A DNA stretch of 64,000 bases from Arcobacter aquimarinus (lineage in GTDB: Bacteria; Campylobacterota; Campylobacteria; Campylobacterales; Arcobacteraceae): assembly GCF_013177635.1 (NCBI RefSeq), contig NZ_CP030944.1, positions 1,488,001 to 1,552,000 of the forward strand, in the 5' to 3' direction. Numbering within the stretch: the first letter of the stretch is position 1; each line of letters starts with the position of its first letter. The position numbers and the translations under genes were made by a program. Positions 44,739-53,650 of the stretch are shown in pieces. The notes beneath the pieces are model-generated. The model worked only from the letters and a program-made list of their open reading frames with translations. It did no database searches and had not been told where the DNA came from.

Positions 44739-45782
44739 ATGGATGCAATCAATTTAAAAAATTATTTTTTTTATTTTGCAAGTTTTGTTGTAATAATAGC
44801 AGGTATGAAAATGGCAAGTGAAGTAGTTGTTATACTATTTTTAGCAATATTTATTTCTTCTATTTTTTCATCGGTTTTAAATCTATTACAAAGAAAACAT
44901 TTCCCTAAAATCATCTCTTATTTTATTTTATTACTCATAGTCGTAGCTCTTGGTTTTATGTTTGCTTATGTAATAAATATCTCTTTAAAAGACTTTCTAA
45001 CAAATCTTCCTACTTATGAAGATAAATTAAAAAACCTAATTTTAAATACTATTCATTTTGCTCAAGGTTATGGTTTAGAAATTGATAAAGCAAAAATTAT
45101 GGAAACATTAAATTTTGGCTCTTTCTTTGGATTAACTACAAATATAATTGGAAGTATTAGTGCATTCTTATCAAAGTTTTTACTTGTAATTATCGGAGTT
45201 GCATTTATACTTGCTGAATCAAAATCTTTTCAAACAAAATTAAGAGTAATTTTTAGAAATAATGCAAAAAAACTAGAACACTTTAATCTTTTTTCATTTA
45301 ATATTCAAAAATATTTTGTAGTTAAAACTTTCACAAGTTTTCTAACTGGATTTATAGTAACACTTATGTTAACTTTCTTTAATGTTGATTATCCTATTTT
45401 ATGGGGTGTTATAGCAATGCTGTTTAATTTTGTACCTGTTGTTGGGTCAATTATTGCTTCTATTCCTGCTATACTTTTAGCATTAATGAATCTTGATATT
45501 TTTTCTGCTATTTGGGTTATTATTTTATATATGATCATAAATATTTCAATAAGTAATATTTTAGAACCAAAATTAATGGGAAGAGAATTAGGATTATCTC
45601 CTTTAGTAATCTTTTTCTCTTTAATATTTTGGGGTTATATATTAGGACTTGTAGGAATGTTTTTAGCAGTTCCAATTACTATGACTTTAAAAATAGCTTT
45701 TGATTCAAATACAAGTACACACTGGCTTGGTATTTTAATGTCTAATTTATCAAGAAAAAGAGAAAAGAAAAAGGAAGTTTAA
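44739..45782 (+). CDS. AI-2E/PerM-family membrane protein
   Basis: 347 residues, seven or eight membrane helices, with the family block of conserved residues near the end (FVPVVGSIIASIPAILLAL, then EPKLMGRELGLSPLVI). The name reflects TqsA, an exporter of the autoinducer AI-2; most members have no proven substrate, and several act as Na+/H+ antiporters. The stop is immediately followed by the TTG start of the next gene, so these two are translationally linked. Confidence 0.9.
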   Translation: MDAINLKNYFFYFASFVVIIAGMKMASEVVVILFLAIFISSIFSSVLNLLQRKHFPKIISYFILLLIVVALGFMFAYVINISLKDFLTNLPTYEDKLKNLILNTIHFAQGYGLEIDKAKIMETLNFGSFFGLTTNIIGSISAFLSKFLLVIIGVAFILAESKSFQTKLRVIFRNNAKKLEHFNLFSFNIQKYFVVKTFTSFLTGFIVTLMLTFFNVDYPILWGVIAMLFNFVPVVGSIIASIPAILLALMNLDIFSAIWVIILYMIINISISNILEPKLMGRELGLSPLVIFFSLIFWGYILGLVGMFLAVPITMTLKIAFDSNTSTHWLGILMSNLSRKREKKKEV

Positions 45783-46661
45783 TTGCTTAAAAAATCTATA
45801 TTTTTACTATTTACTATTTTTATTTTTACTTCATGTTCAATACAAGAAAATAAAAAATTAAAAATAGCAACAACTTCTTGGATTGGATATACTCCTTTAT
45901 TATATGCACAAGAAAAAGGTTGGCTTGAGCCTTTGAATATAAAACTATTAAATGTTGTTTCTCTTAGCGAAAGTATGTATTTATACAAAGGAAATAATGC
46001 AGATGTATATATGGGAACACAATACGAATATAATTTTTTAGCTCAAAAAATAGAATCTTTAATTCCTATTATGTTGATGAATAAATCAAATGGTGGAGAT
46101 TTAGTAATGTCAAATTTTTCTGTTGATGAATTGCAAAAAACAGAACAAGAAATAGATGTATATTTAGAAATGGATTCTATAAATTCTATTTTATTTGAAG
46201 TCTTTATAAAAAAATATAATCTAGAAAACAAACAAATCAACTATATAAACAAAGACCAAGCATATATTTCAGAGTTAAAAAATATAAATAAACCCACAGT
46301 TATTGTAACTTATGTACCATATAATAAAATTTTAGAAAAAAATGGATTTAAATCATTAGAAACAACAAAAAATAATTATGATTTGTTGGTGATTGATGGA
46401 ATGATTACAACAAAAGAGACTTTAAATGAAAATAAAAAAACTTTCTTAGAGTTAAAAAAATTGATTAACAAAGCTATTGAAAACTTACAAAATGATCCAA
46501 AAGAGTATTATGAAACTATAAAAGATTATTTAATAGATGCAAATTATGAAGAGTTTAGTGAATCTTTAAATGATATTATTTGGATAAATAAAAATATCCC
46601 TGAAAAAATAATTGAAAATTTAAGTAATAACAACTTTCCAACTAGAGATTTAATAAAATGA
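45783..46661 (+). CDS. Lipoprotein solute-binding protein (NMT1/SsuA-like)
   Basis: 292 residues from TTG at 45783. Lipobox FTSC with C18. The mature protein is a type-II periplasmic binding fold (KIATTSWIGYTPLLYAQEKGW, ADVYMGTQYEY) like aliphatic sulfonate, taurine or thiamine-precursor binders. No permease or ATPase gene for it is nearby. Its stop overlaps the start of the GGDEF-EAL gene by 4 bp, so it probably acts as the sensor for that membrane enzyme and not as a transport component. Confidence 0.85.
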   Translation: MLKKSIFLLFTIFIFTSCSIQENKKLKIATTSWIGYTPLLYAQEKGWLEPLNIKLLNVVSLSESMYLYKGNNADVYMGTQYEYNFLAQKIESLIPIMLMNKSNGGDLVMSNFSVDELQKTEQEIDVYLEMDSINSILFEVFIKKYNLENKQINYINKDQAYISELKNINKPTVIVTYVPYNKILEKNGFKSLETTKNNYDLLVIDGMITTKETLNENKKTFLELKKLINKAIENLQNDPKEYYETIKDYLIDANYEEFSESLNDIIWINKNIPEKIIENLSNNNFPTRDLIK

Positions 46662-48649
46662 TATACAACATTCAAAAATTTATACTATTTTTTATCTCTT
46701 TAATTTTAATTATTTTTTACACTATTTTTGGATATTACTTTTTTAAACAAGAAGAAGAAATTTCAAATATAATTTTGAAATCTTTAGAAAATAATATAAT
46801 AGAAACAAGCTACAAACTTGCAAAAAGTATTGAAGAAAAAAGTGATATTTTAAACCATAGATCTTTACTTGATAGAATCTCTTCTAATGAAGATTTTATT
46901 CAAGCAATTTTAGTATTTGATAATGAGAAATTATTATTAACAACTAATCCGAAAATAAAAACTATTAATAGAAATTTAAAAAACTACAAACTGAATAGTT
47001 CTTATGAAAAATTAATGAATCAAGAATATATAGAAGAAGAAATTACTTTTTATGAAGGTAGAAATCTTAGAAAACTTCTTTTAGTCTTTGTTTTTGAAAA
47101 AGAAGAAATATATACTCATTTTGTAAAAAATAAACTAGATTTTATAATATATTTTGGACTTTTCCCTATTTTAACTCTTTTATTATTACTAATTATTTTA
47201 AGAATTTATATTTCAAAACCTTTAGAACTTTTAAGACAATATGCTTATTATCATAATATTGTTCCAAAAGCTTTTAAATTAAAAGAATTAGAAGCTATAC
47301 GACACTCTATGGTTGATTCATTTACAAGATTGGAAGCTGAGAAAAAAGAACTCTATTTAATGGCAAGAACAGATTCATTAAGTGGTTTAGCAAATAGAAA
47401 TTCACTAAATGAATACTTAGAAAGATTAATCCCTACAATGCAAAGAAATGAAAAAGAATTTGCTTTTTTATTTTTAGATATTGATCATTTTAAAACTATA
47501 AATGATTCATTAGGTCACAATATTGGGGATGAACTCTTAAAGAACATCTCTTCTATCATAAAAAAAACTTTAAGACCTAGCGATTTTGTAGCAAGAGTAG
47601 GAGGAGATGAGTTTGTTATAATTATTCAAGACTATAAATCTTATATTGAATTATCAAATATTATACAAAGAATTCAAGACTATTTATCACAAACTTGGCT
47701 TATACAAACTCATCCTATAAACATTGGTTGTAGTATAGGTGTTGCTTTTTTTCCAAAAGATGGAGAAGATATTGTATCTTTGATGAAAAATGCTGATATA
47801 GCTATGTATGAAGCAAAAAAATTAGGAAGAAATCAGTATCATTTCTTCACTGAAGAGTTAAATGAAACTGTTCAAAAAGTTATAACTTTAGACAAACAAA
47901 TGAGACAAGCTTTAATTGATAATGAATATATACTTTATTATCAACCAAAAATTGATTTATCAAGTGGAAAAATTTTAGGTGTTGAAGCACTGATTAGATG
48001 GATAAATAAAACAAATAAATTTGTCCCACCTAGTGATTTTATACCACTTGCTGAAGAAAATGGTTTTATAAAAGAACTGGGTATTTGGATTGTTGATGAA
48101 GCTTTAAATCAATATGTAAAATGGAGAGATATGGGAATAGATATATCTATTGCTATTAATATTTCTGCTAAACAATTTTTAGAAAAAGATTTTGAGATAA
48201 AATTTATTGAAAAATTAGAAGAAAAAAAGATAAATCCAGCAAAAATAAATCTAGAAATAACAGAATACATTTTAATGGATAAATCAGATTATGTACAAGA
48301 TATTTTAAATATATTACATGATTATGGAGTTAGAATCTCTTTAGATGATTTTGGAACGGGCTATTCTTCTTTATCTTATTTGAAAAAATTCCCAATAGAT
48401 TATCTAAAAATTGACAAAGCTTTTTTAGATGATTATGAAAGTTCAAGTGGAAAGATTTTTTTAGAAACTATTGTAAAAATGGGTCAAATGTTAAAAATGA
48501 AAGTAGTTGCTGAAGGTATAGAAGAACAAGAACAAATAGACTATTTAAAAACTATTTCTTGTGATGAATATCAAGGTTATTATTTCTCAAAGCCACTGAA
48601 TAATGAAGATTTTGAAAAATTATATTTCAATAATTTAAAAGATGAGTAA
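46658..48649 (+). CDS. Membrane GGDEF-EAL c-di-GMP enzyme
   Basis: 663 residues. Two membrane helices (about 8-28 and 165-185) enclose a periplasmic domain of about 135 residues. The GGDEF domain has GGDEF at 315-319 and an RxxD-like region; the EAL domain has E443-A-L-I-R-W, DDFGTGYSSL, YLKIDK, VVAEGIE and YQGYYFSKP, so both look catalytically complete. A HAMP-like linker runs between the second helix and GGDEF. The overlapping upstream lipoprotein is its probable periplasmic input. The balance of synthesis and hydrolysis of c-di-GMP cannot be read from the sequence. Confidence 0.93.
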   Translation: MIYNIQKFILFFISLILIIFYTIFGYYFFKQEEEISNIILKSLENNIIETSYKLAKSIEEKSDILNHRSLLDRISSNEDFIQAILVFDNEKLLLTTNPKIKTINRNLKNYKLNSSYEKLMNQEYIEEEITFYEGRNLRKLLLVFVFEKEEIYTHFVKNKLDFIIYFGLFPILTLLLLLIILRIYISKPLELLRQYAYYHNIVPKAFKLKELEAIRHSMVDSFTRLEAEKKELYLMARTDSLSGLANRNSLNEYLERLIPTMQRNEKEFAFLFLDIDHFKTINDSLGHNIGDELLKNISSIIKKTLRPSDFVARVGGDEFVIIIQDYKSYIELSNIIQRIQDYLSQTWLIQTHPINIGCSIGVAFFPKDGEDIVSLMKNADIAMYEAKKLGRNQYHFFTEELNETVQKVITLDKQMRQALIDNEYILYYQPKIDLSSGKILGVEALIRWINKTNKFVPPSDFIPLAEENGFIKELGIWIVDEALNQYVKWRDMGIDISIAINISAKQFLEKDFEIKFIEKLEEKKINPAKINLEITEYILMDKSDYVQDILNILHDYGVRISLDDFGTGYSSLSYLKKFPIDYLKIDKAFLDDYESSSGKIFLETIVKMGQMLKMKVVAEGIEEQEQIDYLKTISCDEYQGYYFSKPLNNEDFEKLYFNNLKDE

Positions 48650-48664
48650 ATCTCATCTTTTAAA
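48634..48664. terminator. Bidirectional terminator between the GGDEF-EAL gene and trxA
   Basis: A 13-bp perfect stem (48634-48646 with 48652-48664) around a 5-nt loop that contains the GGDEF-EAL stop codon. The arms hold AAAAGATGAG and CTCATCTTTT. Confidence 0.8.
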
Positions 48665-48669
48665 AATAT

Positions 48670-48987
48670 TTATAAATGTGCGTTTAATTTCTCTTCAAGT
48701 TTAGCTTTTGTAGTAGCCCCTATTAATTGGTCAACTATTTTTCCATCCTTGAAAAAAAGAATAGTAGGAATTGATCTTACTTGATATTGTGCTGTCAAAT
48801 CTGCCTCTTCTTCAGTATTTACCTTACAAATTTTAGCTTTTCCATCAAACTCAACTGCAAGTTGGTCGATTACTGGAGAAATCATTCTACAAGGTCCACA
48901 CCAAGGTGCCCAAAAGTCAACTAAAGAAACTCCCTCTTTTATTGTATCTTCCATATTATTCTGATTTAATTCTATATATTTTCCCAT
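48670..48987 (-). CDS. trxA: Thioredoxin
   Basis: 105 residues. The active site WCGPC has C30 and C33 (FWAPWCGPCRM), and the cis-Pro (IPTILFF) is present. It reduces disulfides in the cytoplasm with thioredoxin reductase. Encoded 18 bp downstream of the peroxiredoxin gene, and this peroxiredoxin is a natural electron acceptor. Confidence 0.96.
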   Translation of the reverse strand: MGKYIELNQNNMEDTIKEGVSLVDFWAPWCGPCRMISPVIDQLAVEFDGKAKICKVNTEEEADLTAQYQVRSIPTILFFKDGKIVDQLIGATTKAKLEEKLNAHL

Positions 48988-49005
48988 AATTTTTTATTCC
49001 TTATT

Positions 49006-49602
49006 TTATAATTTATTTTCATTTTTCGCTAAGTATTCAGCAACACCTTTAGTATCTGCTTTCATACCCTCATCACCTTTTGCCCAACCAGCTGGACAAA
49101 CTTCACCATACTCATTTGTAAATAACATAGCATCAACCATTCTAACCATTTCATCAACATTTCTTCCAAGTGGTAAGTCATTGATAACTGCATGTCTAAT
49201 TGTTCCATCTGCATCAATCAAAAATGAACCTCTAAGTGCAACTGATTCTCCAAATAAAACATCATAATCTTTTGAAATTTGTTTATTTAAATCTGCAACC
49301 ATTGGGAATTTCACTCTTCCGATTCCACCATTTTCAACTGGTGTTTCTCTCCATGCGAAGTGAGAAAACTGAGAATCAACAGAACAACCAATTACTTGAA
49401 TTCCTCTTTTTTCAAACTCATCAACTCTTTTTGAAAAAGCGATAATTTCAGAAGGACAAACAAAAGTAAAATCTAAAGGCCAGAAAAATAGTACTGCACC
49501 CTTTTCCCCAATATTTTGATATAAATTAAAATCTTCAACTATTTGACCATCTGCTAATACAGCTGTTGCTGTAAAATCTGGAGCTTTTTTTGTAACTAAC
49601 AT
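49006..49602 (-). CDS. ahpC: Typical 2-Cys peroxiredoxin (AhpC/TSA)
   Basis: 198 residues. Peroxidatic Cys C49 in FTFVCPSE and resolving Cys C169 in VCPAGW, plus the GVLFFWPLDF-type strand. Reduces H2O2, organic peroxides and peroxynitrite using thioredoxin, encoded immediately downstream. It has an upstream minus-strand TATAAT at 49646-49651 and a 16-bp palindrome across its -35 position, which could be a PerR-type site. Confidence 0.95.
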   Translation of the reverse strand: MLVTKKAPDFTATAVLADGQIVEDFNLYQNIGEKGAVLFFWPLDFTFVCPSEIIAFSKRVDEFEKRGIQVIGCSVDSQFSHFAWRETPVENGGIGRVKFPMVADLNKQISKDYDVLFGESVALRGSFLIDADGTIRHAVINDLPLGRNVDEMVRMVDAMLFTNEYGEVCPAGWAKGDEGMKADTKGVAEYLAKNENKL

Positions 49603-49645
49603 ATTAAATCCTTTTTTATATTATATTTATTTTTTAAGTATTGAA

Positions 49646-49683
49646 ATTATACATAACAAATCTTAAATATTTATTAATAAATA
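49646..49683 (-). promoter_or_regulatory. ahpC promoter with a 16-bp palindrome at the -35 position
   Basis: On the minus strand TATAAT (plus 49646-49651) lies 44 bp before the ahpC ATG. TATTTATTAATAAATA (49668-49683) is a perfect palindrome that covers the expected -35. Its position and symmetry suit a Fur/PerR-family repressor, as expected for a peroxide-response gene in this class, but AT content makes chance palindromes more likely. Confidence 0.5.
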
Positions 49684-49721
49684 ATATCAAATGATAATTT
49701 TTATCCATTAAAGAAAATGAT

Positions 49722-49738
49722 TCATTTATTATAAATGA
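49722..49738. promoter_or_regulatory. 17-bp perfect palindrome in the ahpC/ModA-like divergent region
   Basis: TCATTTATTATAAATGA has arms of 8 bp around a single T, the symmetry (8-1-8) of Fur-family boxes. It lies 65 bp upstream of the ModA-like gene ATG and just ahead of its probable -10 (TATAAT, 49763-49768). A second weaker repeat, GATAA-TTT-TTATC, is at 49693-49705. Confidence 0.45.
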
Positions 49739-49803
49739 TACTTTTATAGTACTATTTTCTATTATAATTTTAATAGATATCTAAAATAATTAAAGGATTT
49801 TAA

Positions 49804-50598
49804 ATGTTTAAAAAAATTATAAAAATCTTTATATTAACACTAATGGTTTTATCAAACTCTTATGGGAATAACAAAAAAGAATTGATTTTTTATGTTGGAA
49901 TAACAATGATTAAACCTATTGATTTATTGGCAAAAGAGTTTGAAAAAGAGTTTAATTGTAAAATAAAAATCTTACAAGGAGGAAGTCAAGACTTATATAA
50001 TAGTATAAAGTCTAGTCAAATTGGAGATTTATATTTACCTGGTTCTTTATCATATAGAACAGATAATTTAAAAGATGGATTATTACTTGATGGGCAATTT
50101 GTTGGATTTAATAAATTGTCATTTATCGTAAAAAAGGGAAATCCAAAGAATATTAAGCCATCTTTAGAGGAATTGATAAACGAAGAATTAAGTGTTGTTT
50201 TAGGAAATGACCAAAGTGGAAGTGTAGGTCTTGCAACGAAAAAACTATTAGAAAAATTTAATCTTTATGAAAAAGCAATAATGAATGCTACTTTTCTTGC
50301 AACTGATTCAAGAAATCTAATAAGTGCTATAAAAGAGAACAAAGCAGATTTAACCCTAAATTGGTATGCAACTATTTTTTGGGATGAAAATAAAAATTTT
50401 GCTGAAGTAATTTCATTGGATGAAAACTTATCAAATAAATCTAAACTTGTAATAAATTTATTAAAAACTTCAAAAAATCCCCTACTTGCTAAAAAATTTA
50501 TGGATTTTGCATCTTCACAAAGAGGTAGAGATGTTTTCAAAGATTTTGGTTTTCTCAATGAAAATGAATTAAAAGAATTTAATAAAGTGACTTTTTAA
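49804..50598 (+). CDS. ModA/PstS-like periplasmic binding protein
   Basis: 264 residues. Signal peptide (about 1-21). A type-II binding fold with the start ELIFYVGITMIKPIDLLAKEFE, QGGSQDLYNSIKSSQ, and DQSGSVGLATKK resembles molybdate or phosphate/oxyanion binders (ModA, PstS). No ABC transporter components are nearby. Its last base overlaps the start of the hybrid kinase (TAATG), so it probably provides the ligand input of that kinase. Confidence 0.85.
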   Translation: MFKKIIKIFILTLMVLSNSYGNNKKELIFYVGITMIKPIDLLAKEFEKEFNCKIKILQGGSQDLYNSIKSSQIGDLYLPGSLSYRTDNLKDGLLLDGQFVGFNKLSFIVKKGNPKNIKPSLEELINEELSVVLGNDQSGSVGLATKKLLEKFNLYEKAIMNATFLATDSRNLISAIKENKADLTLNWYATIFWDENKNFAEVISLDENLSNKSKLVINLLKTSKNPLLAKKFMDFASSQRGRDVFKDFGFLNENELKEFNKVTF

Positions 50599-52880
50599 TG
50601 TTTAAAAATAATACTATTCTTAATGGCTTATTAGCTTTAGTATTTACTTTTATCTTAGGTTATATAGGATTGATTTTTATTAATAATATATTTAAAAATA
50701 TGGTTACGACTTTAGATTTAAAAGTAAAAAATGAACACGCAAGATATAAAATTGGGGAATATATCTTAAAAGAGATTAGTTCAGTAGAAACTAACTACTA
50801 TAAAATTGCTATTTTAACTAACCTAAAAAGTGTACAACCAATTGAAAAAGAGATTAAAAAAGAGATTAATGATATAAAAAATGCAATTGATATTTTAAGT
50901 AAAGGTGGAGTTTTAGAGAATTATATTAGATTAAATCTTATTGAAGCTTCACAAGCAACTGATAAAATAGAATTTATTCCATCTTCAAATCAAAAATATA
51001 CTTTTGAAGAGATAGATTTATCTCCAAAACTTGATGAGTTAGAAGAAAAACTTTATCAAATGGAAAATATAATCAAAATTAAATTATCATCAAATACAGC
51101 AAGCCAAGAAGAGATTTTTCAAATTACTCTTTTCTTTAAGCAACTCCCAACTCTATTTACAAGAATGAAAGAAAATGCTAGTAGATTGCTTTATGATAGC
51201 AAAAAAAACATATCTCAATTAGAAATTGATATACAAAAAGAGAAAGAAAACTATGAAAAATTAAAGTATATTTTTAGCTATTTTATTATGTTTATAATTA
51301 TTTTCTTATGTTATTTTTTAATAAAACAAATTATCAAAAAGAGCAAAGAATTAGAATCAATTACAAAAAAAGCTCAACTTTCAGAACAAGAAGCATTAAA
51401 AGCAAATGAAACAAAATCACAATTTTTAGCAAATATGTCACATGAAATTAGAACACCATTAAATGCTATTATTGGCTTCGCTGATATATTATCAAATTCA
51501 AAGTTAGATTCAAAAGATTCTGAAAAAGCAACTATCATATCAAAAAGTGCAAAAGCATTACTAAATATTATCAATGATATTTTAGACATTTCAAAAATCG
51601 AAAGTGGTAAATTTGAAATTTCAAAAAGCCCTTTTAATTTAAGAGAATTAATAGAACAAATAGTTCAACTTTATACAGTAAATACTAAACAAAAAAATAT
51701 TAGATTTCTATATAGATTAGATAAAAATATTCCAGAGTTTATTATAAGTGATGAAACAAAAATAAAACAAGTTTTATCAAATATTTTAAGTAATGCTATT
51801 AAATTTACTCCAAAAGATGGGAAAATCACTTTTGATATAGAATTAATAAAATTTGAAAATAATATTGCAAAAATAAAATTTTCTGTAAAAGATGAAGGAA
51901 TTGGAATTTCTATTGAAGATCAGAAAAAAATCTTTGAACCTTTTTCTCAAGCAGATGGAAATATCTGTAAAAAATATGGAGGAACAGGTTTAGGATTAAC
52001 AATAAGCCTAAATATTGTAAAAATGTTAGGTTCACAAATTCAATTAGAGAGTGAAATAAATAAAGGAAGTACTTTTTCTTTTGAACTTGATTTAGAAGTA
52101 GAAAATGTAAATAATATTATTACTTCAAAATTTAAATATGATTTTGCAATTTGTAATGTTATTGATGATAGTGAAAATATAAAAGAGCATCTATGTAATG
52201 TAGTTAAATATTTTGGAAGAATTCATCAAAATGATGATATTGATAAATGTGAAAAAATAGATTTAATATTCTGTTTTGGTGAGCCTCAATTTTATAATAG
52301 ATTAAAAGGAAGAAAAAATAGATTTAATTGTCCTGTAGTTTTTGTAGGAAATATAGAAAAACTAAATAATAATATAATGAAAGATTTGATGGATTATTTT
52401 TTAGATGTGCCTATTTATGGTTCTAAGATATTCAATATAATTGCAGAAGCTAAAGCAATTGAAAAAAATAATCAAATTTTAGAAGAATCAAATAAAAAAT
52501 ATAAAGGCAAAATACTTGTAGCAGAAGATAATACTAATAATCAGCTATTAATGGAAATAATATTAAATAACTTAGGATTAGATGTTACTATTGTAGAGAA
52601 TGGAAAAATTGCTTTTGAAAAATACAAAGAAAATCTTTACGATTTAATATTTATGGATATAAATATGCCTATTATGGATGGTATTCAAACATTAAAAGAG
52701 ATTAAAAAATATGAAAAAGAGCATCAAAAAATTCATATTCCAATAATAGCTCTTACAGCAAATGCTATACAAACTGACAAAGAAAAGTATATAGAAGATG
52801 GAATGGATGGATATTTAAGTAAACCAATTGAAAATATTGAACTAGTTAAATTGCTAGATTTATATTTAGATAAAAATTGA
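50598..52880 (+). CDS. Hybrid sensor histidine kinase with C-terminal receiver
   Basis: 760 residues. Two membrane helices (about 10-32 and 225-245) enclose a helical periplasmic region of about 190 residues. Cytoplasmic part: H282 in MSHEIRTPLNAIIGF, N-box (NILSNAIKFTP), G-boxes (DEGIGISIEDQ, GTGLGLTISL). A degenerate receiver-like stretch (about 505-610) follows, then a true receiver with D687 in LIFMDINMPIMDG. There is no HPt or output domain, so a separate phosphotransfer protein or regulator is required. Input from the ModA-like protein encoded immediately upstream is likely. Confidence 0.9.
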   Translation: MFKNNTILNGLLALVFTFILGYIGLIFINNIFKNMVTTLDLKVKNEHARYKIGEYILKEISSVETNYYKIAILTNLKSVQPIEKEIKKEINDIKNAIDILSKGGVLENYIRLNLIEASQATDKIEFIPSSNQKYTFEEIDLSPKLDELEEKLYQMENIIKIKLSSNTASQEEIFQITLFFKQLPTLFTRMKENASRLLYDSKKNISQLEIDIQKEKENYEKLKYIFSYFIMFIIIFLCYFLIKQIIKKSKELESITKKAQLSEQEALKANETKSQFLANMSHEIRTPLNAIIGFADILSNSKLDSKDSEKATIISKSAKALLNIINDILDISKIESGKFEISKSPFNLRELIEQIVQLYTVNTKQKNIRFLYRLDKNIPEFIISDETKIKQVLSNILSNAIKFTPKDGKITFDIELIKFENNIAKIKFSVKDEGIGISIEDQKKIFEPFSQADGNICKKYGGTGLGLTISLNIVKMLGSQIQLESEINKGSTFSFELDLEVENVNNIITSKFKYDFAICNVIDDSENIKEHLCNVVKYFGRIHQNDDIDKCEKIDLIFCFGEPQFYNRLKGRKNRFNCPVVFVGNIEKLNNNIMKDLMDYFLDVPIYGSKIFNIIAEAKAIEKNNQILEESNKKYKGKILVAEDNTNNQLLMEIILNNLGLDVTIVENGKIAFEKYKENLYDLIFMDINMPIMDGIQTLKEIKKYEKEHQKIHIPIIALTANAIQTDKEKYIEDGMDGYLSKPIENIELVKLLDLYLDKN

Positions 52881-52884
52881 GAAT

Positions 52885-52912
52885 AAAATCTAACAATTAA
52901 TTGTTAGATTTT
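52885..52912. terminator. Bidirectional terminator between the hybrid kinase and OM barrel gene
   Basis: A 28-bp perfect palindrome: AAAATCTAACAATT (52885-52898) followed without a spacer by its complement (52899-52912). The T-run on each side and the overlap with the barrel gene stop codon point to two-way termination. Confidence 0.8.
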
Positions 52913-53642
52913 AAAAGTGATAAAATAGTCCTGCATAAGCACCTTTAACCTGAATATCAGAATAAACATCACTTACATCATCTAGCTCTATTTTTTGAGT
53001 TCTATATCCTACTGTTGCTCCTAAACCAAATGATGTTTCATAAGATAACCCACCTTTTAAATCATAAAAAGTATTTGAATCATAAGTTATATAACTAACA
53101 TCTGTTTCAAGTGACAAACCACTAAATGGTAAATCAAATTTAGCTTTTGCATAAACCATAGGAATAACATAATTTAAATCTTTTGATGAAGCTATTTGAG
53201 TAGTTGAATTAACTTGCGTTGAAGCATCAATATATTTAGCATTAAGTCCAAAATCAAAATTTACCCAATTATCTAATAATTCATAATAAAAAATAAAATC
53301 TGTTTGATTTAATTTTAAAGTTGAATTAATAGCTCCTGTATATGCTTTATTATCAAAAACAAAACTTGAATTTTTAGAAGAGTTTTCGTCAAGTTGTGTA
53401 TGTTGAATTTTTAAATTTGGAATAATTGGAATTGGATGTTCAAAAGTTGCCCAAACAAAGTTTGTATTAAAATCTTTATATCCTAAATCTCTATCTAAAT
53501 CAATTTTATCACCTTTATATCTAAAATCACCAGAAGTTTCTGCTCCCCAATAAGCACCACCTAATTCAAAACCAAAAGTATCAGCATTAGCTCCTAGAGC
53601 TAAGATTGTACTTAAAGATAATAAAACAATATTTTTTTTCAT
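52911..53642 (-). CDS. TIGR04219-family outer-membrane beta-barrel protein
   Basis: 243 residues. Signal peptide (about 1-20, ending GANA). The mature part starts DTFGFELGGAYWGAETSG and shows alternating strands with aromatic ends, ending in a C-terminal YAGLFYHF with terminal Phe for BAM recognition. It resembles the TIGR04219 barrels, which have no established substrate. It follows the NagZ-like gene by 8 bp and may be in the same transcript. Confidence 0.85.
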   Translation of the reverse strand: MKKNIVLLSLSTILALGANADTFGFELGGAYWGAETSGDFRYKGDKIDLDRDLGYKDFNTNFVWATFEHPIPIIPNLKIQHTQLDENSSKNSSFVFDNKAYTGAINSTLKLNQTDFIFYYELLDNWVNFDFGLNAKYIDASTQVNSTTQIASSKDLNYVIPMVYAKAKFDLPFSGLSLETDVSYITYDSNTFYDLKGGLSYETSFGLGATVGYRTQKIELDDVSDVYSDIQVKGAYAGLFYHF

Positions 53643-53650
53643 AATTTTCC

